A stretch of 64,000 nt of DNA from Azorinus chamasolen (GCA_963576725.1 OY755238.1:30910145-30974144), one strand, 5' to 3'; positions 52,701 to 62,649 are shown, counted from the stretch's first letter. Translations and numbers: made by a program. The notes: generated from the letters alone by a model not told the origin.

Positions 52701-52867
52701 GGTGATTATCACATGTTAACGGCATTGACTCAAAGTTGAGTAATTGCAGAATAACGTATTATAACCGAGGTACATGAACGGTATTAAAGACAAACGGTTG
52801 TGGATTACGTCAGGGAATGGCAACTGCTATCAACAGAAGAACCCTTATTTAGAGCAAATTTTACATG

Positions 52868-53106
52868 TAACCCTTTCGGCGCCCTAATTGTCGTCTGCAA
52901 ACCATTTTTGTCAAATCATTTGGTAAAATAAGGAAATGAGATAAATAAATGCAAAATTCAAAGGAATAAAGCACATATATAGAAATAGAGTTTGAGACAA
53001 AAAGTGAAGTCCCTGATCAGACGCCGCCTTTTCAAGGCGGCGTCTGATCTGGGTCTGCACTATTTGTCGTGGCGCATTTATTCGACATCGGCGGTGAAAT
53101 GGTTAA
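52868..53106. mobile_element. Family C MITE
   Basis: GTAACCCTTTCGGCGCCCT to GGCGGTGAAATGGTTAA. Perfect inner hairpin. The last TTAA is shared with the next A1. Confidence 0.82.
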
Positions 53107-53354
53107 TCCTTTTGTTCATAAATAGAAATGTACATGTATTAAGTAATGGCAATATGAATATAAGTACATGTGCATGACTGTTTTAATGTCCTATGAGTAC
53201 AGGATATTAAATTTTGGGAATTGAAGCAGGTCTATCAAATTCCATTAGCAAACAGAGCAGACCGTGATCAGACGGCTCCTATAGGAGCCGTCTGATCTGG
53301 CTCTACTCTGTTTGTAGATGCGTGGAAACACGTTGATATGAAGGAAATAGTTAA
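53103..53354 (-). mobile_element. Family A1 MITE, reverse orientation
   Basis: TTAATCCTTTTGTTCATAA to ATGAAGGAAATAGTTAA. Exact apex GCTCCTATAGGAGC at 53275-53288. Confidence 0.8.
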
Positions 53355-53394
53355 GGATTCAGTCTTAAACTGTTAATCGAGACCGTACTCGTAT

Positions 53395-53456
53395 TTGCAA
53401 AATTATAGCTAGGAGATGCCAAGTATCTCGGCGTCTTATCAGGATCCAAACTGTTC
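53395..53456. repeat. Family B hairpin relic
   Basis: AGGAGATGCCAAGTATCTCGG with TCAGGATCCAAACTG. The left arm is decayed. Confidence 0.5.
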
Positions 53457-53716
53457 AACCATTTCATATAAATGCATTTTCAAGCATTTGCAAACAGAGT
53501 ATACCCAGATCAAACGACTCCTACAGGAGCCGTCTGATCAGGGTCTGTTCTGTTTGCTTGGGATATAATAGTTATATAATAGTTATGTATAGACATGGCT
53601 CTACAGTTTCTGCCTTGTCAACATCACCTGTGTCAATGTGCTAAATAAGAATTATTCTAATTAATATTCGTGACGTAGTTATTTCCTACATGAATATTCA
53701 TGGAGTGAGGGGTTAA
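53455..53716 (+). mobile_element. Family A1 MITE
   Basis: TTCAACCATTTCATATAAA to CATGGAGTGAGGGGTTAA. Core 1 with CCCAGAT against ATCAGGG. Confidence 0.78.
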
Positions 53717-53801
53717 CATACGATCTATAATTTCTCATAAGCTGAATCAATCCGGACAAAATCAATATTAAAAAAAATTTGAGCAGACATCGGAACAAAG
53801 G

Positions 53802-54055
53802 TTAACCTTTTCCTTCTTATAGAAACGCATTTTCATGCATTTGTAAACAGAGAAGACCCTTATATAAACACATTTCATGCCATTTGCAGACAAAGTAGAC
53901 CCAAATCAGACGGCTCCTATAGGAGTCGTCTGATCAGGGTCTGCTCTGTGTGCTTATGGTACAATATAGATCTGAGTGCACAGTTTCTGTCTGAGCCAAA
54001 GTTTTCCTGTGTTCATATGCTGTTTTAAAACATAACCTAATTAATATTCATCATA
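53802..54055 (+). mobile_element. Family A1 MITE with duplicated left part
   Basis: TTAACCTTTTCCTTCTTAT. The segment to the first GTAAACAGAGAAGACCC is repeated as GCAGACAAAGTAGACCC. The hairpin follows. The right end is truncated after TAATATTCATCA. Confidence 0.7.
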
Positions 54056-54555
54056 CATTCTGTTAGTAAGAGATCCATCGAAAGCAAAAGCAGCAATGCA
54101 AAAAGAGAAAATTGCAGACTCGGCTTTAATGGGTCTGTTCATGAGAAGTTATTAAATAAGTGCAACACTACTCACGTCCCACAGCGGTATTCAAGTTTCA
54201 TAACTAATAACATAGAAACTAATGATCGCAATGTCATTACAATGAACATGTAGATGTCATTAGGTGTTATATAGATATTGATCAGGTAAAGGTTAATATC
54301 ACCAATAATTTAACTTCTTTGTGGTAGGTGCAGGGGGATATTCCTGTATTTTATTTATGATTGTCAGTTTTTTCACATATGTTTCTGGTATGGGTCTACA
54401 CTGTTTTTAAATGAAAGCTAACGCGTTCCTTGCATTTAAAGAGCGAATCGTGCATGCGTGTAATAAGAATTATATCATATTAAAATTTAATTGAAGTAGT
54501 GGCAGTAGTCGATTCGATGATCTATAGTAATCAACAGCATTATGGATAAACATAA
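54056..54555. other. Mostly unique sequence
   Basis: One short A-family hairpin remnant (GGTATGGGTCTACACTG) near 54388. Confidence 0.4.
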
Positions 54556-54690
54556 CAGCAGGTGGTAGCTTAGTGCAGGACGAAAGTAATGCATACAGCT
54601 ACTGCATGAGCTTTCTGTATAACGTTCGTCCTGCATTAAGCTTCCACCTGCAATTTAGACCCAGAATTAGACCTCTTTTTAGTTATCGCG
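54556..54690. mobile_element. Core 2 MITE, left terminus lost
   Basis: GCAGGTGGTAGCTTAGTGC and CTGCATTAAGCTTCCACC arms, then AGACCTCTTTTTAGTTATCG. Confidence 0.65.
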
Positions 54691-54777
54691 TTATTTCTGA
54701 ATAAAATAACAGAAAATGACATTTCAATTAAAATGTATCGGAAATCCCTGGAACTTGTGAGCAGATTGCTATACCAA

Positions 54778-54986
54778 TACAGTATAATCCCGCTAATGCG
54801 ACCACCTAAAGCAGGCATAATTCTGGGTGTTAGATGCAGGTGGTAGCTTAATGCAGGACAAAAGTAATGCAGAATGCTCCTAGAGGAGCTTTCTGCATTA
54901 CTTTTGCCCTGTATTAAGCAACCACCTGCTTATAGAGACACTCATGTTTATTCATTAAGTGGTCGCATTAGCGGGGTTCTACTGTA
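54778..54986. mobile_element. Family F5 MITE, intact
   Basis: TACAGTATAATCCCGCTAAT to GCATTAGCGGGGTTCTACTG with TA on both sides. Core 2 apex GCTCCTAGAGGAGC. Confidence 0.85.
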
Positions 54987-55012
54987 CATGTAGAAGTCAC
55001 AAATTCACAATA

Positions 55013-55180
55013 TCCAGTAAATCCCATCTACAGCGACCACCAGATATATGCATCATTATATGCATGCTTATATGCCGTACAGACAAGAGGAAGCTAAATG
55101 AATGGTAAAAGTTATGCAGAATGTTCTGACAGAAGGTTACTGCATTACTTTCGCCTTGCCTTCAGGAACCACCTGGTTTT
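55013..55180. mobile_element. F5-like relic, cut off by D
   Basis: CAGTAAATCCCATCTACAGC to AACCACCTGGTTTT. Stops at the TTAA where D begins. Confidence 0.55.
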
Positions 55181-55428
55181 TAACCCCTCTCTTGCTGAGT
55201 TTTAAAATACATTTCTCCTACTTTACCCATGCCCTGTTGTATAATTACATATATCTTCACTATGTACAAGTATTTCGCTATGCAATCACTGCTATGGAGT
55301 GCACTGGTTGCACATTCAGCTTGTAAATAGTGCAGACCCTGATGAGACAGCTCCTGCAGGAGCTGTCTCATCTGGGTCTTCACTATTTACAGGTTGGTAT
55401 ATTGACGTGAATAGCAAGCGAAGGGTTC
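55180..55428 (-). mobile_element. Family D MITE, reverse orientation
   Basis: TTAACCCCTCTCTTGCTGAG to AGCAAGCGAAGGGTTCA. Perfect outer arms, apex AGCTCCTGCAGGAGCT. Confidence 0.85.
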
Positions 55429-55456
55429 AGACGTAAGGACAGGTTCTACTGTGTGT

Positions 55457-55458
<2 letters not shown>

Positions 55459-55546
<88 letters not shown>
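55459..55546. repeat. CT microsatellite, about 43 repeats
   Basis: Uninterrupted CTCTCT. Frames reading Arg-Glu or Ser-Leu through it are artefacts. Confidence 0.97.
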
Positions 55547-55549
<3 letters not shown>

Positions 55550-55704
55550 CGTTACTATGTGTGTACTGTTTCTTATACATATCTTCAAACACGCACTCAG
55601 TATGTTGAGCACAGTTTAGATCAAGATGACACATCCGGCCATTATTTTCATCTATTGCAACTGTGACTGTTATTTTCTGATATTTATCTTCAAAAACTAA
55701 TTTA

Positions 55705-55775
55705 GAGATTGCCAACAGTTTGGGCAATGATGAGACGTCGACTTAGCCGGCGTTCTGTCTGGATCCAATATATTT
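55705..55775. repeat. Family B hairpin relic
   Basis: CAACAGTTTGGGCAATGATG and GTTCTGTCTGGATCCAATA. Confidence 0.5.
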
Positions 55776-56029
55776 ATGTAAGTAATTAAAAACTAGCCTG
55801 CTACCGTGTAAAGTGTTACGTCATTCGAGCTTTATGATCAGTGGGGAAAAAAGGGGGGACTTTTTTTTATTGTAGTCTGATATCTAGACAAACATAGTTT
55901 CGTAACTATGCATTTGTTTTAATACCGCTGTCAGTGAAAAAATCAATCGAAACAATTTATTCTGAAGTAATCATTCAGGAGTATGCATACCCATAAGCGA
56001 TAAACAGTGTTTTGTTTATAATTTCTGAC

Positions 56030-56110
56030 GGTCTTTGTAAACAGATTGGATCCAGATGAGACGCCGAGTAACTCGGCGTCTCATCAGGATCCAACCTGTT
56101 TGACACTCAG
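56030..56110. mobile_element. Family B2 hairpin, well preserved
   Basis: GTAAACAGATTGGATCCAGA with apex CCGAGTAACTCGG and TCAGGATCCAACCTGTTTG, including the A-against-A mismatch. Flanking termini not identified. Confidence 0.7.
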
Positions 56111-56221
56111 GACCGTATTAGTTTTGTAGAGAATACGATAGGGGTCTGTTTTTAATTTAAATCCGTTTACAATATAAGTTGATGGGTTTTGGCGTGTTAA
56201 AGGTCATTTTGCTTAACTAAC

Positions 56222-56305
56222 TGGCGTTTTGCAAACATACTGGATCCAGATAAGACGTCAAATAAGTATCACGCGACGTCTCATCAGGATCCAAACTGTT
56301 TCATA
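56222..56305. mobile_element. Family B2 hairpin, apex expanded
   Basis: GCAAACATACTGGATCCAGA, apex region GTCAAATAAGTATCACGCGAC, ATCAGGATCCAAACTGTTT. Confidence 0.6.
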
Positions 56306-56620
56306 TTCGGTCAATAGATTCTCAAAGTCTTGGACATATTGGAAGTAGGGTAAATTTTGCAACAGACAGAGGGCTACAAGCAGACATCATATTTATTGAA
56401 GGATGCGTGTCAGCTGTAGAAAGCCCTTGGGCTTCTGTTGGGCGCTGAATGCAAATGGTTTCCGTGTTGAGGAAAAGCTTTTATGCTAATCCCTTGAGAC
56501 AATTTTAATGTTGAGTTTTGTTTCGTTGATAAGGGATAGGCATGAGAATAATTCAAAAACGGTTATCTTTTGTTTAGCTTCATACAGCACGTATATATTT
56601 TCTGGTGAAACAGTTATCCT
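56306..56620. other. Unique sequence
   Basis: Nothing recognised. Confidence 0.4.
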
Positions 56621-57028
56621 ATTCACTGTTTTATATTTATTTCAGATTTCAGTACCAACTGAATATTCATGGACAAAATTAGTTAACCCTTCGCTTGCTA
56701 TTCACGTCAATATACCTACCTGTAAATAGTGAAGACCCAGATGAGACAGCTCCAGCAGGAGCTGTCTCATAAGGGTCTGCACTATTTACAAGTTGATTGT
56801 TCAACCAGTGCACTCCACATCAGTGATAGCATAGCGAAATACTCGTACACAGTGAAGATATATGTAATTATACAACAGGGCATGGGTAAAGAAAGAGATA
56901 TATATTTTAAAATTCAGCAAAGAGAATGGCTAAAATGAAATATGGAAGGTGGAATATTGTAACCATTTGAGAAAGTACTGAAACAAATCTTGCAAATTTC
57001 ATTAGCAAACAGAGCAGACCCTGATCAG
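56621..57028 (-). mobile_element. Family A2 MITE interrupted by D and broken at its hairpin apex
   Basis: CACTGTTTTATATTTATTTC to GGACAAAATTAG, then D, then AATGAAATATGGAAGGTGG to GCAAACAGAGCAGACCCTGA. It stops at the apex. Confidence 0.7.
56693..56935 (+). mobile_element. Family D MITE inserted in A2
   Basis: TTAACCCTTCGCTTGCTATT to GAGAATGGCTAA. The right target copy has decayed to CTAA. Confidence 0.82.
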
Positions 57029-57439
57029 GCGGATCCTTACTCGTTCGTGTAAGAAAAATCAGCGTATTTTGTAGGAATTTCACGTCGGCACTGGCTACGG
57101 CTTAGTCGGAATATATCAAAAGTTATATTACTTGAAAAGTACAATGTCCCAGCTTCACGTTCGTACCAAATATTAGTGGTTATTCCATCTTAGCTGTCCA
57201 AAACCGGGCGTTATTTCGAATGGGTCGGGAAATCTGCGAATCATTAATTAGATCCCTTGTATATAATATAACACTAAATCAATCCAATCAATTCTTTTGA
57301 CTGTTTAGACCATCTAGACCCACGAAATGGCCTCCTGTGCTTCAGAGATTACGTGGACGGGAAAAGGAATTAAAATATGTCGATGATGAAAGTTTTAATT
57401 AATAAATGCAGTTATAGTCAGCCACAGTGATATACTTCG
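57029..57439. other. Unique sequence
   Basis: Nothing recognised. Confidence 0.4.
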
Positions 57440-57635
57440 AAATTTAAGTTATGCAGAAATTATGCTTTTTAGGCAGGTGGTTGCTTAATGCAGGGTGAAA
57501 GTCACGCAGAAAGCTCCAGTAGGAGCCTTCTGTGTGACTTTCATCCTGCATTAAGCTGTCATTTGTTTAAAAGATCGACTATTAATTATTATACATGTAC
57601 TTGTTTTAGTGTTCCAATAATCGAGCTTTTACTGA
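57440..57635. mobile_element. Family F4 MITE
   Basis: Core 2 hairpin 57473-57567 (AGGTGGTTGCTTAATGCAGG) and right end CCAATAATCGAGCTTTTACT. Confidence 0.7.
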
Positions 57636-57695
57636 AATTATTTCCTTACAAATAATATGGAGATCCATCAGTATACAACTGTTTGGCAGTCTGGT

Positions 57696-57775
57696 TTGGT
57701 TGTTGTTGCTGTTGTTGTTGCTGTTGTTGTTGTTGTTGTTGTTGTTGTTATTTGTTTTTTGTTGTTGTAAGTAGT
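57696..57775. repeat. TTG/CAA microsatellite
   Basis: TTGTTGCTGTTGTTG runs. The Asn-rich minus-strand frame is an artefact. Confidence 0.93.
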
Positions 57776-58054
57776 GGTAATTTTGTTTATTGGCAGGGTT
57801 GAGGGTAAATGCAACGACCGATTCGTCGCCAAAAACTGAATCCGTTGTTCGGCGCACTAAATATTAATAGCAATGAATTCATACGTGACATAACGCTTAA
57901 TGGAAACCGTAGACACGGCCAATAATCACAGCTGATCCTCATAATCTATACTGAGTTTTTAAATTGTTTAAACAATGCTTTAAGTCAATAAAAGGTTTGA
58001 CGAAACGGTAAGAGTATCATATTAACATGTGATAACATCGTTCACGGAACTGCA
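57776..58054. other. Unique sequence
   Basis: Nothing recognised. Confidence 0.4.
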
Positions 58055-58217
58055 TTTCACAGGTGGTAGCTTAGTGTAGCACAAAAGTGATACAGAAAGC
58101 TCCTGAAGGAATTCAGAATCTTTCCGGAGCTTGGTTGTCCTGCATTGAGCTACAGCCTGACTTTGTGGGGCAGAATTATCCCTCTTTTTGTGGACGCTTT
58201 AGAAGCGTTTCACTGTA
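58055..58217. mobile_element. Core 2 MITE relic, F group
   Basis: AGGTGGTAGCTTAGTGTAGC and GTCCTGCATTGAGCTAC arms with a broken apex. Right end TAGAAGCGTTTCACTGTA. Confidence 0.62.
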
Positions 58218-58243
58218 TTTAAATCAGAGTTTTCCTTTGCAAA

Positions 58244-58451
58244 TACAGTAAAACCTCTCCATAACGGCCACTAAATTACATCAAGTATTTTGTGTTACAG
58301 GCAGGTGGCTGCTTAAAGCATGGTGGAAGTAAAACAGAACGCTCCTATAGGACCGCTCTGTTTTACTTTCACCTTGCTTTAAGCAGCCACCTGCCCTAAA
58401 TACCAACTAATTGACACAAATTAGTTGCTGTTATAGAGAGCTTCTACTGTA
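58244..58451. mobile_element. Family F3 MITE, intact
   Basis: TACAGTAAAACCTCTCCATA to GAGAGCTTCTACTGTA, 208 bp with TA ends. Confidence 0.85.
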
Positions 58452-59195
58452 TGAATTACCCCGATACTTTTCTATCGTCAAATTACATTAACTAACCAAT
58501 GTTTTAGGGGCTCTATATTTAACGCCACCGTCGAAACATCCCCTTTGTTCATAATGCCATCATTAAATTAATATTCAATTAAGGGATGTGCCGATTAATC
58601 TAAGTACATGGCAATCATGCCGTGAAGGATCCCACATGATGATCGACGAGTGACATGCCATCGTCGACGATTTATACATATGGAGACCATAAGCAACTCG
58701 TAAAGCAAGACAAGGCCAAACATCTACATGTATATAGGTTTTTACACTTTGTCACATTGATTTAACAGAGTAGAGTCATTTTGTAATCTAAGATTTAAGT
58801 TAGAATTTGCCCTATCAAATGTCTTGTTTTAGACCAAGAGACTGGTCTTGATATGAAATGATTGCAACCCTACAACTCGTATTTGACACATAAGAATTTA
58901 ATCGTCGTGTGTAATCGATGATCGATCGCGAATATGTACCGATGATTGGGTAAATAATTTGGGTCCGATTCCTAATACTAGTAGTCATACAGTTATTATT
59001 CATTACATGGATTTTCATCAGGTAAAGTGACTGTCTTTCAAACAAAAGACAAACAAGGGGCAAAAATCAACAAAATGTTACATTGTAAAACTTGGGTTAA
59101 CCCTTACACTGCCGTGAAAAACAACAACGGCTGCTCAAGTAGGTATCTATTTAATTTTGACTATTTACTATTCGATTACGCTTTTGAGAAACAAT
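58452..59195. other. Unique sequence, no gene seen
   Basis: A possible TTAA end (TTAACCCTTACACTGCCG) at 59098 has no matching right end. Confidence 0.4.
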
Positions 59196-60146
59196 CAAAC
59201 CTTTTTCCTGTTGAATATTCATGAAGAAAAATAATGACATCATGAACATTTATTAGCTGAATTGTTATAAAGGCATTTGTACACGTGAATGTTTGGTATC
59301 GATAGAAGCTATATACTCATATTTATTATGATTTCATAAGCATACAGAGCAGGACCTGGGTCCATGCTTATAAAGCTTTTTAGTTGAGTCTGAGTTCGTT
59401 CTCAAGCTTTTGATTGGTCAGATTTGAGTTCTCAAGCTTTTGATTGGTCAGATTTGAGCCAAAGGCTCAAATCTGACCAATCAAAAACTTGAGAACGAAC
59501 CCAGACTCAACTAAAAGTTTTAGAAGCATGGACCCTGGTCAGACGGCTCCTGTAGACTCACGTCTGTTATGACTTCAGAAGCAAACAGAGCAGACCCTGA
59601 TCAGACGGCTCCTACATAAATATGTCCGATTTGATTGTAAATATGTTTGATGTTCTTTTATTTATCTAGTCAGGGGTTTATTCTTGATATACAGTCGCTA
59701 TTAATCAGTTTATCCCAAGTCTAATTTTGGGTAATAAATGATTTTTGGAACATTCTTAAGGGGCGCCTTTGCCGATTTTCAATTGTCAATATTTAAATTA
59801 ACTTTTTAAAGCAGATATTATCAGGTGCAATACTGTACATATATGTTTATATATGTAAATGCATATGCAGAGTGTTTTTAGCTGAAGAATTAATAGAGAT
59901 TGTATATATTTTATCTATGATAATTTAGCAAGTGAAATATAGAATGTGTAATTCCTGAAAACACCGTGATAGTCTCTTATAATTCATATTTGAATGGCAT
60001 GGTTCGCTGACATTCATGTAGATGTAAAGTATGTATATATTTTCTGTAACCATGATAAGACTTTAATAAAGATATCAATAACAGGAGTCGTCTGATTTGG
60101 GTCTACTCTGTTTACAAAGGCGTAGAAAAAGTGCTTCTATGAAATA
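59196..60146 (-). mobile_element. Rearranged A1 split at its hairpin apex
   Basis: Left part AACCTTTTTCCTGTTGAATA to CATACAGAGCAGGACC, interrupted by the hairpin below. A second left arm (GCAAACAGAGCAGACCC to GGCTCCTA) stops at 59614. The right arm resumes AGGAGTCGTCTGATTTGGG at 60083 after about 467 bp of unrelated sequence that has AATAAA near its right end. Confidence 0.65.
59362..59531. repeat. Long hairpin with a 30-bp duplication in one arm
   Basis: CCATGCTTATAAAGCTTTTT ... GGCTCAAATCTGACCAATC ... AGCATGG. The left arm has TTCTCAAGCTTTTGATTGG-type 30 bp twice (59399-59428, 59429-59458). The right arm has it once. Loop AAA. Confidence 0.88.
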
Positions 60147-60440
60147 CAGGTGGCGGTGGTCTAGTGGTAACGCGCTTGACTATCAGTTTGGAGGTCCCAC
60201 CCGGTCCCACCCGGTCCCACCCGGAAATTTCAGAGATGCTTTTCCGTGTCTCCCACCCGCACATCCTCTCAACCCAGGGGTTAAAATGGGTACCTGTGAT
60301 GGTCACTCGCCGGTACTGCGGCTGCATGATTGCGCCATATGTTAGCAGTGCTCAATATTGTAGGCCAATGACTCAATGACCAGGGGAGTAAATGTACAGT
60401 CGGCCGAGCGGTCATTCGGACTGAAAGTAGACTATAACTA
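60147..60440 (+). mobile_element. tRNA-derived SINE relic
   Basis: GGTGGTCTAGTGGTAACGCG is a tRNA-like box A region. The expected box B is replaced by three copies of GGTCCCACCC. AAAATGGGTACCTGTGATGG further on is of the type seen in invertebrate SINEs. GGCCGAGCGGTC near 60400 is also tRNA-like. Overlapping open frames are not genes. Confidence 0.62.
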
Positions 60441-60537
60441 GGTACTTTTTTTAAATAGCGTGTCAAACAACTTGGATATAGGTCGCAGCTTGAATATAGG
60501 CCGCCGATAGCGGGATAATGGTCAAACGTATAAATCG

Positions 60538-60655
60538 GGGTATTTTGTCAGGTGGTAGCTTAATGCAGGATCAAATTAATCATTCCACTAGCTTAACGCA
60601 AGATAAAATCAATGACTTCGGGAGCTTCTCGTTTTGATTTTCCCCTACAATAAAT
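60538..60655. repeat. Core 2 hairpin relic
   Basis: AGGTGGTAGCTTAATGCAGG with a scrambled right arm. Confidence 0.5.
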
Positions 60656-60664
60656 CCTCTGCAT

Positions 60665-61213
60665 TTAACCATTCACTCCATAAATACGCCTTTTAATGTA
60701 TTTACAAACAAATTAGACCCAGATCAAACGGCTTCTGTAGGACATAACAGAATACGACACACGATATTTTAAAAACGTTGAGAAATATAATATGTGCAAA
60801 TATTAGTTTTGGTTCATGCAGACTAGTGCTTTCGTTGGGTCATTATCCATATCACATGTTATTAATATTAATATTGACCGCAGGGAGTACAGAACACTCT
60901 GTCATAAGCGACCATAAACATTCTAATTCCGGCTTAGTTATGACAGCTAAATGCAGGATAAAAATCATACAGATAAAGGTTCCTAATGAGCTTTTGACGT
61001 TTTCTCCTGCATTAACCTACCGTCTTCTACAATATCAGATTGCTCCTGACCAAGGTCTGCTCTGCTTGCTTATGATTTAATATAGATATAATTCTAGAGG
61101 TTCTGTCATAGCCACACATTTCTGTGTCAATCTGCTATTATCATAAATTAATCTGATTAATATTCGTGATATTATTATTTCTTACATGAATATTCCATGA
61201 AGGAAATGGATAA
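60665..61213 (+). mobile_element. Family A1 MITE split at its apex
   Basis: TTAACCATTCACTCCATAA to the left arm ending GCTTCTGTAGG (60741). The right arm resumes GCTCCTGACCAAGGTCTGC at 61042 and the element runs to ATGAAGGAAATGGATAA. About 300 bp lies between, including a decayed core 2 element. Confidence 0.7.
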
Positions 61214-61382
61214 CATGTAATTAATACCATTGTTCTGATAGAAGACCTATTATTTATACAGTTAACAGACTTTAAACTACGGTTTAAACTGCGAGTCCAT
61301 TACATTTAATTTAATCTCTGAGTGTAAGTCCAATTTACCATTGTTTAATGTTCCACTAATATCAAAAGTATCCATCAAATAT

Positions 61383-61637
61383 TTAACCCATTGAATATAT
61401 GTTATTTTGTACCCAACATCTTTCAATAAATCTACTGAAAAGGGGCATTTACCTGAAAAAGGGAATATTTTAGAATTGTGTAGTTTTTACCATTGTGATC
61501 AAAAGAATATTTGCTCCATAGGAGCAAATGCTCTATTTATCACAATGGTTTTCAACTATGGAGAAAATGCTCTGTTTATTACAATGGTTTCAAAATATGA
61601 CTTTTACAGAGTCGTCAAAAGGCGCCAATATGAGGGA

Positions 61638-61640
<3 letters not shown>
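61383..61640. mobile_element. Family E MITE, reverse, with extra arm copy
   Basis: TTAACCCATTGAATATATG to CAATATGAGGGAATTA. Core 4 hairpin, then a second partial right arm (AAATGCTCTGTTTATTACAA). Confidence 0.75.

Positions 61641-61673
<33 letters not shown>
61637..61673. repeat. ATT microsatellite
   Basis: About 12 ATT units growing directly from the terminal GGAATTA of the E element. Confidence 0.92.
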
Positions 61674-62143
61674 CCATATTTATACAGCACTCTTTTTATA
61701 TCTAAAATACGTTCAAAAGTGCTTTACAATCAAAACATTTATATATTCTAATGCAGAAAAGCAAAGCAGAATACTGTTAATAAATGGTTAAACTACACGT
61801 AGTATAATGAAAACGGCTTAAAGAGGAGGTCCCTAGTATAATGAAGTCAGCGTAAAGAGGAAGTCCCTACATTGAACGCATTTTCAATGATATCATAAAA
61901 CCCGGTATTTGTTATGCTCAACCAGTATTATGAAGATTATCAATTTTAACTTATCGAAAAATGCCACTGTGAAACAAAATAAACCGATTTTATCAATAAT
62001 TCAGCATAAGATATAACAAAGGAGTTTTGTATATTTTAGGTATTTATGAAACGCATCGAATGTAGGGAATTCCGCTTCAAAGCAATAGTTCTTTGAAACA
62101 CGTGGTTTAACTAAAACAATTAATACTCTGTTAAACACGTGGA
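61674..62143. other. Unique sequence
   Basis: Two short direct repeats (AGAGGAGGTCCCTAGTATAA and AGAGGAAGTCCCTA near 61820-61870). Nothing else. Confidence 0.4.
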
Positions 62144-62205
62144 TTAACCCTTAAACCTAGAGGAGCCCTTTGATCTGGGTTTGCACTGTTCATCATAAAA
62201 ATAAG
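62144..62205. mobile_element. A3 fragment
   Basis: ATTAACCCTTAAACCTAGAGG and CTTTGATCTGGGTTTGCACTG only. Confidence 0.5.
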
Positions 62206-62394
62206 TTTCGTCAGTGACTTAAATTTGATACAATCTCCTGTGTTTGAATTATATTCAGAAAAAAGGAAAATAAATTCTAATTATCCAGCAGATTATGAGT
62301 TAGGAGGTTCGTTATTGCTACAGTTCCCATGGTTATAAAAAACACGCCAATTAATTATATTGTTAAGACGTCTTACCTATGTAGTTAACCCATT

Positions 62395-62635
62395 ACTCCA
62401 TAAGAACACCTTTCTGTGCCTTTGCAAACAGAGTAGACCCAGATCAGACGGCTCCTATAGGAGCCATCTGATCAGGGTCTGCTCCGTTTGCTTATGAATA
62501 AGATATATATGATTCAACAGTTTCTGTCATAGTAAATAAAATGCATGTGTCCATGTGCTGTTAAAGCAAATTAATCTAATTAATATTCATGACGTCATTA
62601 CTTCTTATATGAATATTTATGGAGGAAAGGGTTAA
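62395..62635 (+). mobile_element. Family A1 MITE, intact
   Basis: TTAACCCATTACTCCATAA to TATGGAGGAAAGGGTTAA, 241 bp. Exact apex 62451-62464, TGACGTCA at 62590-62597. Confidence 0.86.
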
Positions 62636-62649
62636 CTGTTATACCCAAT

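Noticed and set aside
55427..55727. Arg-Glu-rich and Ser-Leu-rich frames
   Set aside because: Produced by the CT microsatellite.
57606..57857. Asn-rich minus-strand frame
   Set aside because: Produced by the TTG microsatellite. No splice or domain support.
60160..60200. Functional tRNA gene
   Set aside because: Box A resembles a tRNA but box B and the acceptor stem are missing.
60097..60466. Several overlapping open frames in a GC-richer patch
   Set aside because: They lie in a tRNA-derived SINE relic and shift frame over a 10-bp repeat.
9301..62470. CRISPR-like array of regularly spaced repeats
   Set aside because: The recurring hairpins are irregularly spaced over 60 kb, palindromic and flanked by transposon termini. 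The DNA is eukaryotic.
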